In this document: positions 1 to 8,327 of the stretch, in pieces | Layout: the number at the start of each line of letters is the position of its first letter | How positions within the stretch are numbered: the first letter of the stretch is position 1 | Assembly: GCA_018713745.1 (NCBI GenBank) | Contig: DVOH01000058.1 | Coordinates: 1 to 34,873, forward strand | Length of the DNA: 34,873 nucleotides | Source of the DNA: Candidatus Stercoripulliclostridium merdipullorum | Lineage (GTDB): Bacteria; Bacillota; Clostridia; Christensenellales; DTU072 | Direction of reading: 5' to 3' | Program-made: the position numbers and the translations under genes | Notes under the pieces: generated by a model | What the model was told of the DNA's origin: nothing | Seen by the model: only the letters and a program-made list of their open reading frames with translations | Database searches by the model: none

Positions 1-284
1 TTTGCCGCCTGCGGAAGGACAAAACGCCCTTGCGCGTCTTCCTCCGGCACCGTGACAGAAGCCATAATGCGACGAAGATTGTTTTGCGCTTCGAGATCGG
101 ACTCGGGGATCTGATCGTACTTGTCGGTAAACTCTTCAAACCCTTCTTTGCTCATCACCCAAAGGCAACCGCCCGTTCCGTACATGACATAATAAAACTT
201 GCCGAGGTCGGGGCGAAAACGCGCCGGGATTCTCAGCCTGTTTTTATCGTCAAGTTGGATGGCTTGTGTGCCGTAGAACGCCAT
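1..284 (-). CDS. mraZ: MraZ transcriptional regulator, N-terminal part (cut by window edge)
   Basis: About 94 codons are visible; family members are usually about 140-150 residues, so the C-terminal third lies beyond the window. The protein opens MAFYGTQAIQLDDKNRLRIP and carries the two AbrB-like repeats typical of MraZ: a first one with DDKNRLRIPARF, and the start of a second with DAQGRFVLPQ. MraZ is a DNA-binding regulator that represses its own dcw (division and cell wall) operon, in which rsmH, ftsL and the mur genes usually follow. The start at 284 is supported by AAAGGAGG just upstream. The three direct repeats over its promoter support the call independently. Confidence 0.93.
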   Translation of the reverse strand, partial: MAFYGTQAIQLDDKNRLRIPARFRPDLGKFYYVMYGTGGCLWVMSKEGFEEFTDKYDQIPESDLEAQNNLRRIMASVTVPEEDAQGRFVLPQAA

Positions 285-309
285 AACGATCCTCCTTTGG
301 GGTAATTTA

Positions 310-353
310 ATTATAGCATATAAAACTCCACTTTCAACCACTTGTTTCCACTT
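310..353 (-). promoter_or_regulatory. mraZ promoter with three MraZ boxes
   Basis: On the minus strand TTGAAA (337-332), 16 bp, then TATAAT (315-310) form a sigma-A-like promoter. Three AAGTGG copies (plus-strand CCACTT at 328-333, 338-343 and 348-353) repeat exactly every 10 bp across the -35 region. MraZ of other bacteria binds GTGG-type direct repeats with 10-bp spacing, so these are the expected autorepression operators. The leader is about 20 nt and contains a good Shine-Dalgarno. Confidence 0.88.
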
Positions 354-410
354 TGACATCAAATTTTGTCGATTTTAGGGATTGATTTCCCCCAAGACCC
401 ATTTTGAAGG

Positions 411-452
411 CAAAAAAAAAGAACTGATGCGAACAAATGTTCCGATCAGTCC
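411..452 (-). terminator. Rho-independent terminator of the metallophosphoesterase gene
   Basis: The stem pairs 445-452 with 421-428, and an inner stem GAACATTTGTTC lies at 431-442. On the minus strand it is followed by nine T residues (420-412). The hairpin overlaps the TGA stop codon at 448-446. It separates this gene from mraZ downstream. Confidence 0.85.
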
Positions 453-1153
453 TCGTCGTAAATCAATTTCAGGCGATTACCCAGCTTATCGCAGGAAGTC
501 AGATAATATCGGATTCCGCCCTTGTCGTACTCCATTCGGACCCGGGAGGTTTCGCCGTGCAGATGTCCGTAAATTACGGTATCTACGCGGTATTTTGCAA
601 ACAATTCGGTAAAAACCGACCCTTCAAACCGCGCATTGAAAGGCGGATAATGAATCAGCGCAATCAGGCGATCCCCCTCTTTCCGCATTCCGTCGGCAGC
701 GGTCAGAGCAAGCTCCATCCTGCCGCGTTCCCGCTCCAGCAATTTGGCGTTCTCGGGTGTGGAAACCGCTCCCTGTTCGGGCACCGTCCATCCCCGACTG
801 CCGCAAAACACATACCGACCCAGTCTGACGGCATTGTTCTGAATACAATACATATCGGGCTTGAGCACCGCATTGATTTTTTTGTAACTCGCCCACCAAT
901 AATCGTGGTTGCCGCGAATAAATACCTTGCGCCCCGGCAGTTCCGCGATTTCGTCGAGATCGGGGACGGCTTCTTCCAGACGCATCCCCCACGAAATATC
1001 CCCTGCTATCACGACTACATCTTCAGCCGTCACTTTCTGCCGCCAATCGGTACGGATTTCATCCCAATGGTTTTCCCATACCATCCCGAACACGTCCATC
1101 GGCTTTTCGCTTCGGCTCGATAAATGTAAATCGCTGATTGCAAACACTTTCAT
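446..1153 (-). CDS. Cytosolic calcineurin-like metallophosphoesterase
   Basis: This is a 235-residue protein of the calcineurin-like phosphoesterase superfamily. The metal-binding motifs appear in order: SDLHLSS (D8, H10), AGDISWG (D52), RGNHDYWW (N82, H83), LIHYPP, and GHLHGE near the C-terminus. No signal peptide or membrane segment is present, so it should act in the cytosol. The substrate cannot be told from sequence; relatives include phosphodiesterases and nucleotide or phosphoprotein phosphatases. The gene is monocistronic: its own promoter abuts the start codon and a strong terminator overlaps the stop. There is no Shine-Dalgarno before the ATG, and the promoter predicts a leaderless mRNA. 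Confidence 0.85.
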   Translation of the reverse strand: MKVFAISDLHLSSRSEKPMDVFGMVWENHWDEIRTDWRQKVTAEDVVVIAGDISWGMRLEEAVPDLDEIAELPGRKVFIRGNHDYWWASYKKINAVLKPDMYCIQNNAVRLGRYVFCGSRGWTVPEQGAVSTPENAKLLERERGRMELALTAADGMRKEGDRLIALIHYPPFNARFEGSVFTELFAKYRVDTVIYGHLHGETSRVRMEYDKGGIRYYLTSCDKLGNRLKLIYDED

Positions 1154-1159
1154 ATCGGT

Positions 1160-1188
1160 ATTTTACCACAAACCCCGGCGCTTGACAA
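1160..1188 (-). promoter_or_regulatory. Sigma-A-like promoter giving a leaderless transcript
   Basis: Minus strand: TTGTCA (1188-1183), 17-bp spacer, TAAAAT (1165-1160), six bases, then ATG at 1153. A start site seven bases past the -10 box falls on the A of the ATG. No ribosome binding site fits in between. Confidence 0.72.
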
Positions 1189-1200
1189 TCTTTTGCCGCC

Positions 1201-1231
1201 TGCACACAAAAATCTTCCCCGTCATATAGTG
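1201..1231 (+). promoter_or_regulatory. Possible sigma-K-type (mother cell) promoter
   Basis: CACA at 1203-1206, 16 bp, then CATATAGTG at 1223-1231 matches the sigma-K consensus (mACm, about 16 bp, CATAnnnTA) except for one -10 base. The wider frame TGCACAC-N15-CATA is identical to that at 28098-28128. No sigma-A -35 at a sensible distance is visible. The leader would be about 23 nt, with AGGAGA before the ATG. Confidence 0.45.
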
Positions 1232-1260
1232 TAGTATCAACCGATATAGGAGAAAAAATT

Positions 1261-1857
1261 ATGCCTTGTAACAATATGAGAGGATCTTGTCCCTCCGACA
1301 CGATCACCAACTGCAATTCACCGGAGCGGGTCTGCATCCAGGCTACAAGAGTGTTTGACGCATGCATCAGCCAGTTCACACTGGAAAATCAGAGCATTGC
1401 CGTAACATTCCCCTCTACGGTGAGCACCTTCGTCAGCGCAAGAAGCGACGGCCCCGCCGTCATTTCCAACGTCGTCATCACGCCGCAGGCGGGCAGCGTA
1501 TGCTCCAGAATCCGCTACAGCGTAACGATTCCGTTGCAAGTCGTCGGGATCGACACTGCGGGCAACACCGTACTCGGCACGGCGTCGGTCACCCTCGACC
1601 GCGATCTGCTCCTGCGCGTTCCGCGCGAAGCCGTCGTACCGACCGAAGTTCAGGTTACCGCCAACATAGTCGGGGTCAACGGATCCCTGTCCGGCAACTT
1701 ACTTACGATCAGCCTGTGCATCACGCTGATCACCAAAATCGTCGCGGACGTCGAACTTCTGATCCAGACTTACGGCTACCCCGCCCTGCCCAACTGCCAG
1801 GAATACACCGAGGATCTGTGTTCGGGCGTGTTCAATCAACCGATCTATCCGCGCTGA
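1261..1857 (+). CDS. Cysteine-rich protein resembling spore-coat/SPOCS (DUF3794-like) proteins
   Basis: This 198-residue protein has no signal peptide or membrane helix. Cysteines cluster in the first 35 residues (C3, C10, C18, C25, C35) and again near the C-terminus (NCQEYTEDLC). The middle is beta-rich and hydrophobic, with alternating segments such as RIRYSVTIPLQVVGID and SGNLLTISLCITLI. Clostridial proteins with this Cys-rich start and a GYPxxPxCQEYTEDxC-like end are, as I recall them, linked to SPOCS-type spore coat proteins. I treat that as a resemblance, not a firm identification. The sigma-K-like promoter upstream is consistent with late mother-cell expression. AGGAGA eight bases before the ATG supports the start, and the gene stands alone between a promoter and a terminator. 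Confidence 0.6.
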   Translation: MPCNNMRGSCPSDTITNCNSPERVCIQATRVFDACISQFTLENQSIAVTFPSTVSTFVSARSDGPAVISNVVITPQAGSVCSRIRYSVTIPLQVVGIDTAGNTVLGTASVTLDRDLLLRVPREAVVPTEVQVTANIVGVNGSLSGNLLTISLCITLITKIVADVELLIQTYGYPALPNCQEYTEDLCSGVFNQPIYPR

Positions 1858-1903
1858 ACGAAGCATCACGAAAGCGGCGGCATCCCCGCCGTTTTGTTTG
1901 AAA

Positions 1904-1940
1904 ACAGCCCGGGGCAACCGGGCTGTTTTTATTTTTATTT
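1904..1940. terminator. Strong terminator, probably bidirectional
   Basis: ACAGCCCGG (1904-1912) pairs with CCGGGCTGT (1918-1926) around a five-base loop. On the plus strand a T-rich tail to 1940 follows, ending the coat-like gene. On the minus strand four T residues follow the stem, so it could also stop engB transcripts. A weaker GC hairpin (1875-1880 with 1886-1891, then TTTT) precedes it on the plus strand. Confidence 0.85.
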
Positions 1941-1973
1941 GATCTTTATTATAATATACCCGCGGAGTGGCTT

Positions 1974-2591
1974 TCAGACGGTGTCCTCTTCCCCGCCGCC
2001 GTCCTCAAACGACAAAATTTCGTCCAGGCGTTGCAAAACGCGATCCAATCCCGCTTTCTTTTCGGCGGAAACGGGGATGGGGTTATCTAAGCCCACGCAT
2101 AAGGCGTTGGCAATTTCGCGACGGCGCGTCATCATCGCACTCCGCGACAGCTTGTCCGTTTTGGTCAGAATCACCGTAAACGGAATGGCGTAATGATGAA
2201 GATAATTGATCATCATTTTGTCGTCGTCCGAAGGATCGCGCCGAACATCCAACAACAAAAAAACGTTGCGGAGCGCTTTACTTTCGCGCAGGTATCGCTC
2301 GATCAGCACACCCCACTTCTTTTTTTCGGCGTCCGAGACGCGCGCGAAGCCGTATCCCGGCAGGTCGACCAGGCGGAATGCGTCACGGTTGCAGGAAAAA
2401 TAATTGATCAGGCGGGTACGCCCCGGCTCCTTGGAAGTCTTAGCCAAAGCGTTCTGCCCCGTGACAAAATTGATAAACGACGATTTCCCGACATTGGACT
2501 TGCCGCACATCGCAATTTCCGGCACGCCGTCGGACAACAATTTGGCGGCGTCGGCAACCGAAGTCAGAAATACCGCATTTTTAATTTGCAC
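1974..2591 (-). CDS. engB: EngB/YsxC ribosome-biogenesis GTPase
   Basis: This 205-residue small GTPase is needed for late assembly of the large ribosomal subunit. Visible motifs are G1 GKSNVGKSS, G3 DLPGYG and G4 TKTDK. The frame is open further upstream, but that extension overlaps lon and does not look like EngB. I choose GTG at 2591: the sequence then begins VQIKNAVFLTSV, the length fits the family (about 195-205), and GGGAGG (2606-2601) lies nine bases upstream. The start overlaps the end of lon by 11 bases, which indicates translational coupling. The lon-engB order is conserved in Firmicutes. Confidence 0.93.
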   Translation of the reverse strand: MQIKNAVFLTSVADAAKLLSDGVPEIAMCGKSNVGKSSFINFVTGQNALAKTSKEPGRTRLINYFSCNRDAFRLVDLPGYGFARVSDAEKKKWGVLIERYLRESKALRNVFLLLDVRRDPSDDDKMMINYLHHYAIPFTVILTKTDKLSRSAMMTRRREIANALCVGLDNPIPVSAEKKAGLDRVLQRLDEILSFEDGGGEEDTV

Positions 2592-4851
2592 GGTGCAGCG
2601 CCTCCCGGAAAATCGACGATACGTCCCGCACGAACCGAAATTCGACGGCATGGCGCAAAGACGCAGGCAACTCGTGATAATCGGAACGGTTGTCGTCGGG
2701 CAAAAAGACTTTTTTGACGCCCGCACGCACGGCGGCAAGCGTTTTTTCTTTCAGCCCGCCGATCGGCAGAACCTTGCCTCTGAGCGTCAGCTCTCCCGTC
2801 ATTGCTACGGTATGATCGACGGCGGCTCCCGTCAGTGCCGACGCAAGCGCCGTCGCAATCGTTACGCCCGCGGACGGTCCGTCCTTCGGCACCGCCCCTT
2901 CGGGAACGTGGATATGTACGTCGTGCGTTTTGAAAAATCCGTCCTCGATCTGCAGTTCGTCCGAATAGGTTCGGCAATAACTTAAGGCAATCTGCGCGCT
3001 TTCTTTCATAACGTCGCCGAGGTTGCCGGTCAAGCGCAATTCGCCTTTCCCCTGCGGCAATGCAACTTCGACATCCAGCGTGTCGCCGCCGACCGATGTC
3101 CATGCAAGCCCTTTGACCACCCCGACACGATCGGTCGTTTCGATCTTGTCCGTGCGGAATTTGGGTTCCCCGAGGACGCGTTTCAGATTCCCTTTGGTGA
3201 GATGCAACGGCTTGGCATCGGAATTTTCGACAAAGCGACGGGCAACCTTGCGCATCACTTCGTTGATCTCTTTTTCCAACCCTCTTACGCCGCTTTCGCG
3301 GGTATAATCGGTGATCATACGGCGGATGGCTTCTTCCGAAATCGTTACCCATGCCGCATCGATTCCGTTTTGGACGATCGCTTTGGGGATCAGATGTCGC
3401 TTGGCGATTTCGACCTTTTCGTCATCGGTATAGCCGGTCATTTCGATCACTTCCATCCGATCGAGCAAGGGACGGGAAATCGTCTCCAACGTGTTTGCCG
3501 TCGTGATAAACAGTACCTTGCTGAGATCGAAGGGCAATTCGAGAAAATGATCGCGGAAATGCGCGTTTTGCTCGGGATCCAATACCTCCAGCAAGGCACT
3601 GGCGGGATCTCCCTTATAATCGCTTGCCATCTTATCGATTTCGTCCATCAAAAACACGGGATTCATGCTGCCCGCCGTCTTGATGCCCGTGACGATTCTG
3701 CCCGGCATCGAGCCGATATAGGTCTTGCGGTGTCCGCGGATTTCGGCTTCGTCGCGCACGCCTCCGAAACTCAGACGGACGTATTTTTTGGTCATTGCGC
3801 GGGCAATCGACTTTGCAATCGACGTTTTGCCGATCCCGGGCGGTCCGACCAGGCAGAGGATGGGACTGCGCCCGGCTTTGCTCAGCTTCCGCACGGCAAG
3901 GGCTTCGATCAGACGCTCTTTGACCTTGTCCAGCCCGTAATGATCTTCGTTGAGTACGCGCATTGCCTCCTTCAGATCTTCGTTGTCGTCGGTATAGACG
4001 CCCCAAGGAAGTTCGAGCGCGACGTCAAGATAATTTTTGATAATCGCCATCTCGGGCGACGCAGGCGCGGTGCGCTTCAGACGGCGCACTTCCCGGCGTA
4101 ACTTATCCTTAATTTCGTCCGACGCCTTAAGCGCGTCGATTTTTTCGTAATACTCTTCGCTTTCGTCGTCCTCATCGATTTCGGCAGACAGCGCTTTGAT
4201 CTGCTCCCGAACGTAATACTCGCGGTTGTTGGCGTCGATCGCCTCCTTGACCGTGCGCGATACCGATTCGTCGATCATATACCGCTCCACCCCCTGCTCG
4301 AGGGCGGCAATGAACATCGTCAGCCGCTCGCCCGTGTCCAGCGTACGGAAAAACCGCAAGCCGTCGCAGGTCGGAAGACTGCGGACAATCTCGTTCATAT
4401 CCTCGTTTACGGTGGGCAGATTGAAGGTATGCCGCGGGCGTTCGGTCACTTCGAGATACTCGTTGTAGGCAATTTCGGCACGGTCAAACAACGCGCGCAG
4501 ACGGTCGGCACCGCATTTGACGCGATACGTCGTGGGTTCGACTTCGGCTTGCAAAACGCCCGCCTCGCCTTCGGCAACCGTGACAATCCGACAAAGGCCG
4601 CCCGTTTTGACGCTAGCTTTTGCTTCGCGCGTGAACGGACTGAAAACCTGTTCGATTTCGGCTTTGACGCCCGTCATCCCCTCTTCCACGGGGCTGTCGC
4701 TTCGTTCGGTCGGCACCAGAACGACAACGGTCGACTGCTCGACCGCTTTTTTCAAAAAAGCAACCCGCTCCTCTCCGTCGAATTCGATGATTCCGCCGGA
4801 ATAGGGACCGATTGCTTTCGGGATCGGAAATACATATAATAATTCGGTCAT
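2581..4851 (-). CDS. lon: Lon ATP-dependent protease
   Basis: This 756-residue LonA-type protease degrades misfolded and regulatory proteins in the cytosol. An N-terminal substrate-recognition domain (about 1-200) is followed by a coiled linker. The AAA+ module has Walker A GPPGIGKT (336-343), Walker B FLMDEID (400-406) and the usual GHRKTYIG segment. The C-terminal protease domain has catalytic Ser660 in PKDGPSAG and Lys703 in GGLKEKT. The protein is slightly shorter than E. coli Lon (784). It is fourth in the tig-clpP-clpX-lon-engB cluster. A 126-bp gap before it holds inverted repeats and a possible extra promoter. I saw no CtsR heptad or CIRCE element. Confidence 0.97.
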   Translation of the reverse strand: MTELLYVFPIPKAIGPYSGGIIEFDGEERVAFLKKAVEQSTVVVLVPTERSDSPVEEGMTGVKAEIEQVFSPFTREAKASVKTGGLCRIVTVAEGEAGVLQAEVEPTTYRVKCGADRLRALFDRAEIAYNEYLEVTERPRHTFNLPTVNEDMNEIVRSLPTCDGLRFFRTLDTGERLTMFIAALEQGVERYMIDESVSRTVKEAIDANNREYYVREQIKALSAEIDEDDESEEYYEKIDALKASDEIKDKLRREVRRLKRTAPASPEMAIIKNYLDVALELPWGVYTDDNEDLKEAMRVLNEDHYGLDKVKERLIEALAVRKLSKAGRSPILCLVGPPGIGKTSIAKSIARAMTKKYVRLSFGGVRDEAEIRGHRKTYIGSMPGRIVTGIKTAGSMNPVFLMDEIDKMASDYKGDPASALLEVLDPEQNAHFRDHFLELPFDLSKVLFITTANTLETISRPLLDRMEVIEMTGYTDDEKVEIAKRHLIPKAIVQNGIDAAWVTISEEAIRRMITDYTRESGVRGLEKEINEVMRKVARRFVENSDAKPLHLTKGNLKRVLGEPKFRTDKIETTDRVGVVKGLAWTSVGGDTLDVEVALPQGKGELRLTGNLGDVMKESAQIALSYCRTYSDELQIEDGFFKTHDVHIHVPEGAVPKDGPSAGVTIATALASALTGAAVDHTVAMTGELTLRGKVLPIGGLKEKTLAAVRAGVKKVFLPDDNRSDYHELPASLRHAVEFRFVRDVSSIFREALHRAN

Positions 4852-4880
4852 CTCTTTTGTTCCCCTTACAAGCTGATCCT

Positions 4881-4921
4881 ATCATAAGAAACGGTTTTTT
4901 GCAACAAAAAACTTCTCTTAT
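4881..4921 (-). promoter_or_regulatory. Inverted repeat with a possible lon promoter
   Basis: ATAAGA..TTTTTTG (4884-4901) and CAAAAAA..TCTTAT (4905-4921) form an imperfect inverted repeat about 38 bp long. On the minus strand a -10-like TATGAT lies at 4886-4881, with only poor -35 candidates (TTGTTG 15 bp upstream, TTTTTG 18 bp). It may be an internal promoter with an operator, or an RNA hairpin in the clpX-lon spacer. The start of lon has AAGGGG about 10 bases upstream. Confidence 0.4.
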
Positions 4922-4971
4922 ACCGCAGGTAAATTCTGCCTGCCGACCGCGGCGTCCGCAAAACGCCAAGT

Positions 4972-4988
4972 CCGCAGTCAGACTGCGG
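4972..4988. repeat. Perfect palindrome over the clpX stop codon
   Basis: CCGCAGTC-A-GACTGCGG is a perfect 17-bp palindrome that includes the TGA stop of clpX (4980-4978). In RNA it forms a seven-pair stem with a three-base loop. No U-tract follows, so it is not a canonical terminator. It may be an RNA-processing or stability site between clpX and lon. Confidence 0.5.
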
Positions 4989-6219
4989 CGGCGTCTTTTC
5001 GGATCACCTTCGGCAGTTGGTTGAGCTCGATGGTATCTTTGGTGACGATAATTTTTTCGATGGTGCTGTCGCTCGGAACTTCGTACATCAACGACAGCAT
5101 GGCGTTTTCGACAATCGTACGCAAACCGCGCGCACCCGTTTTCAGCCGGATCGCTTTGTCCGCGATCGCGCGGACGGCTTCTTCCTCAAACACCAATTCG
5201 ACGCCGTCCATTTTCAGCAGCTTTTTGTATTGGCTGACAATGGCGTTTTTGGGTTCGACGAGAATCTTCATCAGCGCTTTCTGATCGAGAGGATCGAGCG
5301 CGGCAACGATCGGCACTCTGCCGACAAACTCCGGAATCAATCCGAATTTGATCAGATCGTCGGGTTGCAGGTCCCCGATCATAGCGGAATAACTGCCTTC
5401 GGGGTTCTTCGGGGCGCTGTTGAAACCGATGGCGGAAGCGTCCTTGCGCTTCTCGACGATTTTTTCCAGCCCGACAAACGCACCGCCGCAAATAAACAGA
5501 ATGTTGGTCGTGTCGATGGGAATAAATTCCTGCTGCGGATGTTTGCGTCCCCCTTGCGGCGGAACGTTGGCAACGGTACTCTCGAGAATTTTGAGAAGCG
5601 CCTGTTGCACGCCTTCCCCCGAAACGTCGCGCGTGATCGACATATTCTCGGACTTACGGCAGATTTTGTCGATCTCGTCGATATAAATAATGCCTTTTTC
5701 GGCGCGTTTGACGTCGCCCTTTGCCGCCTGAATCAGTTTGAGCAGAATGTTTTCGACGTCTTCGCCGACATAACCCGCTTCGGTCAGTGCCGTCGCGTCG
5801 GCAATGGCAAACGGTACGTTGAGAATATCGGCAAGCGTACGCGCAAGCAACGTCTTACCCGAACCCGTCGGTCCGAGCATCAGTATGTTGCTTTTTTCGA
5901 GGCGGACGTCCTCGTCGGTGTTTTGTACCCGTTTATAATGATTGTAGACGGCGACGGACAGAATCCTTTTGGCGGAATCCTGCCCGACGATATAGTCGTC
6001 CAGTTTTTCTTTGATCTGCTTGGGGCTTAACAGACGAAAGCCCTCTTTGGGTTGTTTGTTCTGCTCCTTCTCCGTCAGATGTTTGTATGCGACAGCCGCG
6101 CATTCCGAACAGATGAACGCGCCGTTCTGTCCCGCGACCAGGCTGGACACTTCGGGTCTTCCCCTGCCGCAGAACGAACATTTGACATTGCCGAGAAAAG
6201 GATTGTTGTTAAATTCCAT
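4978..6219 (-). CDS. clpX: ClpX, AAA+ unfoldase subunit of the Clp protease
   Basis: This 413-residue protein unfolds substrates and feeds them to ClpP. The N-terminal zinc-binding domain has Cys14, Cys17, Cys37 and Cys40. The AAA+ domain has Walker A GPTGSGKT (116-123), pore-loop GYVGED (149-154), Walker B IIYIDEID (177-184), an IPEFVGRVP segment and a sensor-2 ARGLR near the C-terminus. Length is typical. AAGGAG lies five bases before the ATG. The gene follows clpP by 24 bases, so the two are co-transcribed. Confidence 0.98.
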   Translation of the reverse strand: MEFNNNPFLGNVKCSFCGRGRPEVSSLVAGQNGAFICSECAAVAYKHLTEKEQNKQPKEGFRLLSPKQIKEKLDDYIVGQDSAKRILSVAVYNHYKRVQNTDEDVRLEKSNILMLGPTGSGKTLLARTLADILNVPFAIADATALTEAGYVGEDVENILLKLIQAAKGDVKRAEKGIIYIDEIDKICRKSENMSITRDVSGEGVQQALLKILESTVANVPPQGGRKHPQQEFIPIDTTNILFICGGAFVGLEKIVEKRKDASAIGFNSAPKNPEGSYSAMIGDLQPDDLIKFGLIPEFVGRVPIVAALDPLDQKALMKILVEPKNAIVSQYKKLLKMDGVELVFEEEAVRAIADKAIRLKTGARGLRTIVENAMLSLMYEVPSDSTIEKIIVTKDTIELNQLPKVIRKDAAAV

Positions 6220-6243
6220 ATTGCTCCTTACTTGCCGAAGGGG

Positions 6244-6855
6244 TTATACACGCTTATAAAATACCGTGTCGATCAGCCCGTACTCCTTCGCCTCTTCCGC
6301 ACTCATGTAATAGTCGCGGTCGGTGTCCTTTTCGATCTGAGCAAGATCTTTCCCCGTCTTTTCGGCAAGAATCCGATTGAGTTTATTTTTGGTTTTCAGG
6401 ATGTGTTCGGCAACGATTGCGATATCGCTCGCCTGTCCCTGCGCGCCGCCCAGCGGTTGGTGAATCATCACTTCGCTGTTGGGCAAAGCGTAACGCTTGC
6501 CTTTGGCGCCCGCCGCCAGCAAAAACGCACCCATCGACGCGGCCATGCCAACGCATATCGTTTGCACGTCGCTTTTGATATAATTCATCGTGTCGTAAAT
6601 CGCCATTCCGGCGCTGACACTCCCACCCGGGCTGTTGATATACAGCGCGATGTCTTTGGTCGGATCCTTGGTTTCGAGATACAGAAGCTGTCCCACCACA
6701 AGGTTTGCCGTAGCCATATCGATTTCGCCCGTCAGAAATATAATCCGATCCTCCAACAAACGGGAATACAGATCGTATGCCATACTCCCTTTGTTGGTTT
6801 GCTCGATAACGGTCGGGATGGGCATCATAGCCATTTTGGGATCGTAATGTTCCAT
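6244..6855 (-). CDS. clpP: ClpP serine protease subunit
   Basis: This 203-residue protein is the proteolytic core of ClpXP. The catalytic triad is visible as Ser107 in GMAASMGA, His132 in MIHQP and Asp181 in the TDRDYYMS segment. The INSPGGSV oxyanion region is intact. The N-terminus carries a short propeptide-like extension ([14 protein letters not shown]) before the conserved core. GAGGAG six bases before the ATG supports the start. It lies 50 bases after tig and just before clpX. Confidence 0.98.
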   Translation of the reverse strand: MEHYDPKMAMMPIPTVIEQTNKGSMAYDLYSRLLEDRIIFLTGEIDMATANLVVGQLLYLETKDPTKDIALYINSPGGSVSAGMAIYDTMNYIKSDVQTICVGMAASMGAFLLAAGAKGKRYALPNSEVMIHQPLGGAQGQASDIAIVAEHILKTKNKLNRILAEKTGKDLAQIEKDTDRDYYMSAEEAKEYGLIDTVFYKRV

Positions 6856-6905
6856 TGCTTTCTCCTCTTAACTATTTTTATCGCCCGAACGCCGATCTAT
6901 TCCGC

Positions 6906-8198
6906 TTATTTACGGTCGATCTTGTTGTTAGCACGCAAAAATGCAAACAATTTGTCGATCGTGATCTTGTTCATCAGGCTGAGCATCTGCTGCCCCTTGG
7001 CGGCGTCTTTTTTGTATTCTTCAAAATCTTTGCCCGCGTCTTCCGCCATCTTCTTGAGTTCGGCGTCGACTTCGTCCATCGTCGCATAAAGCTTTTCGGT
7101 CTTGATGATTTCTTCGATCACAAGGCGGGACTTCAGGCTGCGTACCGCTTCCTCTCTGCGTTCCGCTTTGATGGCGTCCAGCGTCGTCCCCGCGTATTTC
7201 AGATAGTCTTCCATCTTCAGACCCGAATAGGACATCCGCATTTCGAGTTCTTCCATCATACGGTTGAGTTCGTCGTCGATCATTTCGTCGGGAAGATCGA
7301 TTTCGGTCGCCGCAACGATCTTGTCGATCAGATCGGTTTCTTCTTTGTATTCGATCTCTTTGGATGCGCGCTCTTCGAGTTTTCCTTTGAGGTCGGCTTT
7401 GTATTCGGCAAGCGTGTCGAACTCGCTGACGTCTTTTGCAAATTCGTCGTCTATCGCGGGAAGCTCTTTGACTTTGATTTCGTGCACCGTGCAGGTAAAG
7501 ACGGCGTCTTTGCCTTTGAGTTCTTCGGCGTGATATTCGTCGGGGAATTTGACCTTAACGTCCAAAGTTTGCCCGATCGTTGCGCCGATCAGTTGATCTT
7601 CGAAGCCCGGAATAAACATTCCGCTGCCGATCACGAGCATTTGCTTCTCCGCCGTGCCGCCTTCGAATTTTTTGCCGTCGACGGCGCCGCTGTAATCCAG
7701 CGTGATCGTGTCGCCCTTCTCAACCGCACGGTCGGTCACGTCAACCAGGCGTCCCGCTCTTTCGCGCGCGGCTTCGACTTCTTTGTCCACTTCTTCGTCG
7801 GTAACGACGACGGCTTTGGATTCGACGGTCAGATCCTTGTATTGCCCCAGCCGGAACTTGGGCGCGACGGCAAACGTAATGACAACCTTCAGTCCGTCTT
7901 CGTCCATCACTTTGACGTCGAGTTCGGGCTTGGCGACGGGATCGAGCTGCTCTTTGTCGAGAATTTCGACATAATGCTTGTTGAGTGCGACGTCCAGCGC
8001 GTCGTCGTAAAAAATTTCGACGCCGTAACGTTTGGCAAGCACGTTGAACGGAACTTTTCCGGGACGGAAGCCTTCGATTTTGTATTTGTGTTTATTTTTG
8101 TTGTAAGCCTCTTGGATCGCGGCAGCCCATTCTTCTTTGTCGATGCTGACTGCAAGTTCGATTTTGGATTTGGCAAGTTGTTGTACTGAGTATTCCAT
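6906..8198 (-). CDS. tig: Trigger factor, ribosome-associated chaperone
   Basis: This 430-residue protein binds the ribosomal exit tunnel and folds nascent chains. Its N-terminal ribosome-binding domain has the signature GFRPGKVP (43-50). A central FKBP-type peptidyl-prolyl isomerase domain follows (around VEKGDTITLDYSGAVDGKKFEGG), then a long helical C-terminal domain. The frame extends upstream, but the start at 8198 is clearly right: GGAGG lies six bases upstream and the product length matches the family. It is the first gene of the proteostasis cluster and has its own promoter. Confidence 0.97.
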   Translation of the reverse strand: MEYSVQQLAKSKIELAVSIDKEEWAAAIQEAYNKNKHKYKIEGFRPGKVPFNVLAKRYGVEIFYDDALDVALNKHYVEILDKEQLDPVAKPELDVKVMDEDGLKVVITFAVAPKFRLGQYKDLTVESKAVVVTDEEVDKEVEAARERAGRLVDVTDRAVEKGDTITLDYSGAVDGKKFEGGTAEKQMLVIGSGMFIPGFEDQLIGATIGQTLDVKVKFPDEYHAEELKGKDAVFTCTVHEIKVKELPAIDDEFAKDVSEFDTLAEYKADLKGKLEERASKEIEYKEETDLIDKIVAATEIDLPDEMIDDELNRMMEELEMRMSYSGLKMEDYLKYAGTTLDAIKAERREEAVRSLKSRLVIEEIIKTEKLYATMDEVDAELKKMAEDAGKDFEEYKKDAAKGQQMLSLMNKITIDKLFAFLRANNKIDRK

Positions 8199-8228
8199 GA
8201 TTGACCTCCGGATAGTGTATCGGCAATA

Positions 8229-8257
8229 ATGATACCATATCGCAGCGCGGAATGCAA
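8229..8257 (-). promoter_or_regulatory. tig promoter
   Basis: Minus strand: TTGCAT (8257-8252), 17 bp, TATCAT (8234-8229). A very AT-rich stretch upstream (about 8263-8303) could act as an UP element. The start site near 8222 leaves a leader of about 24 nt that contains GGAGG. No CtsR or CIRCE operator is seen. Confidence 0.7.
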
Positions 8258-8327
8258 ACGGAATCGGCATAAATTTGATATAAAAATATATAAATATTAA
8301 AATCCGCAAATACGACAAAACGCGACC

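Noticed and set aside
353..358. Plus-strand TTGACA upstream of position 382
   Set aside because: It has no matching -10 at 16-18 bp and there is no plus-strand gene after it. It is a by-product of the MraZ box region.
1182..1187. Plus-strand TTGACA as the -35 of the coat-like gene
   Set aside because: No -10 lies 16-18 bp downstream. On the minus strand the same bases form the phosphoesterase -35.
4852..4977. CtsR or CIRCE operators controlling the Clp/Lon genes
   Set aside because: I looked here and upstream of tig for the GGTCAAA heptads and for the TTAGCACTC/GAGTGCTAA repeat and did not find them.
5017..6030. A 337-codon open frame antisense to clpX
   Set aside because: It is a shadow of a strongly conserved gene, with no independent evidence.
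6855..8189. A 444-codon open frame antisense to tig
   Set aside because: The product is a Phe/Val/His-rich shadow of the trigger factor gene and has no start signals.
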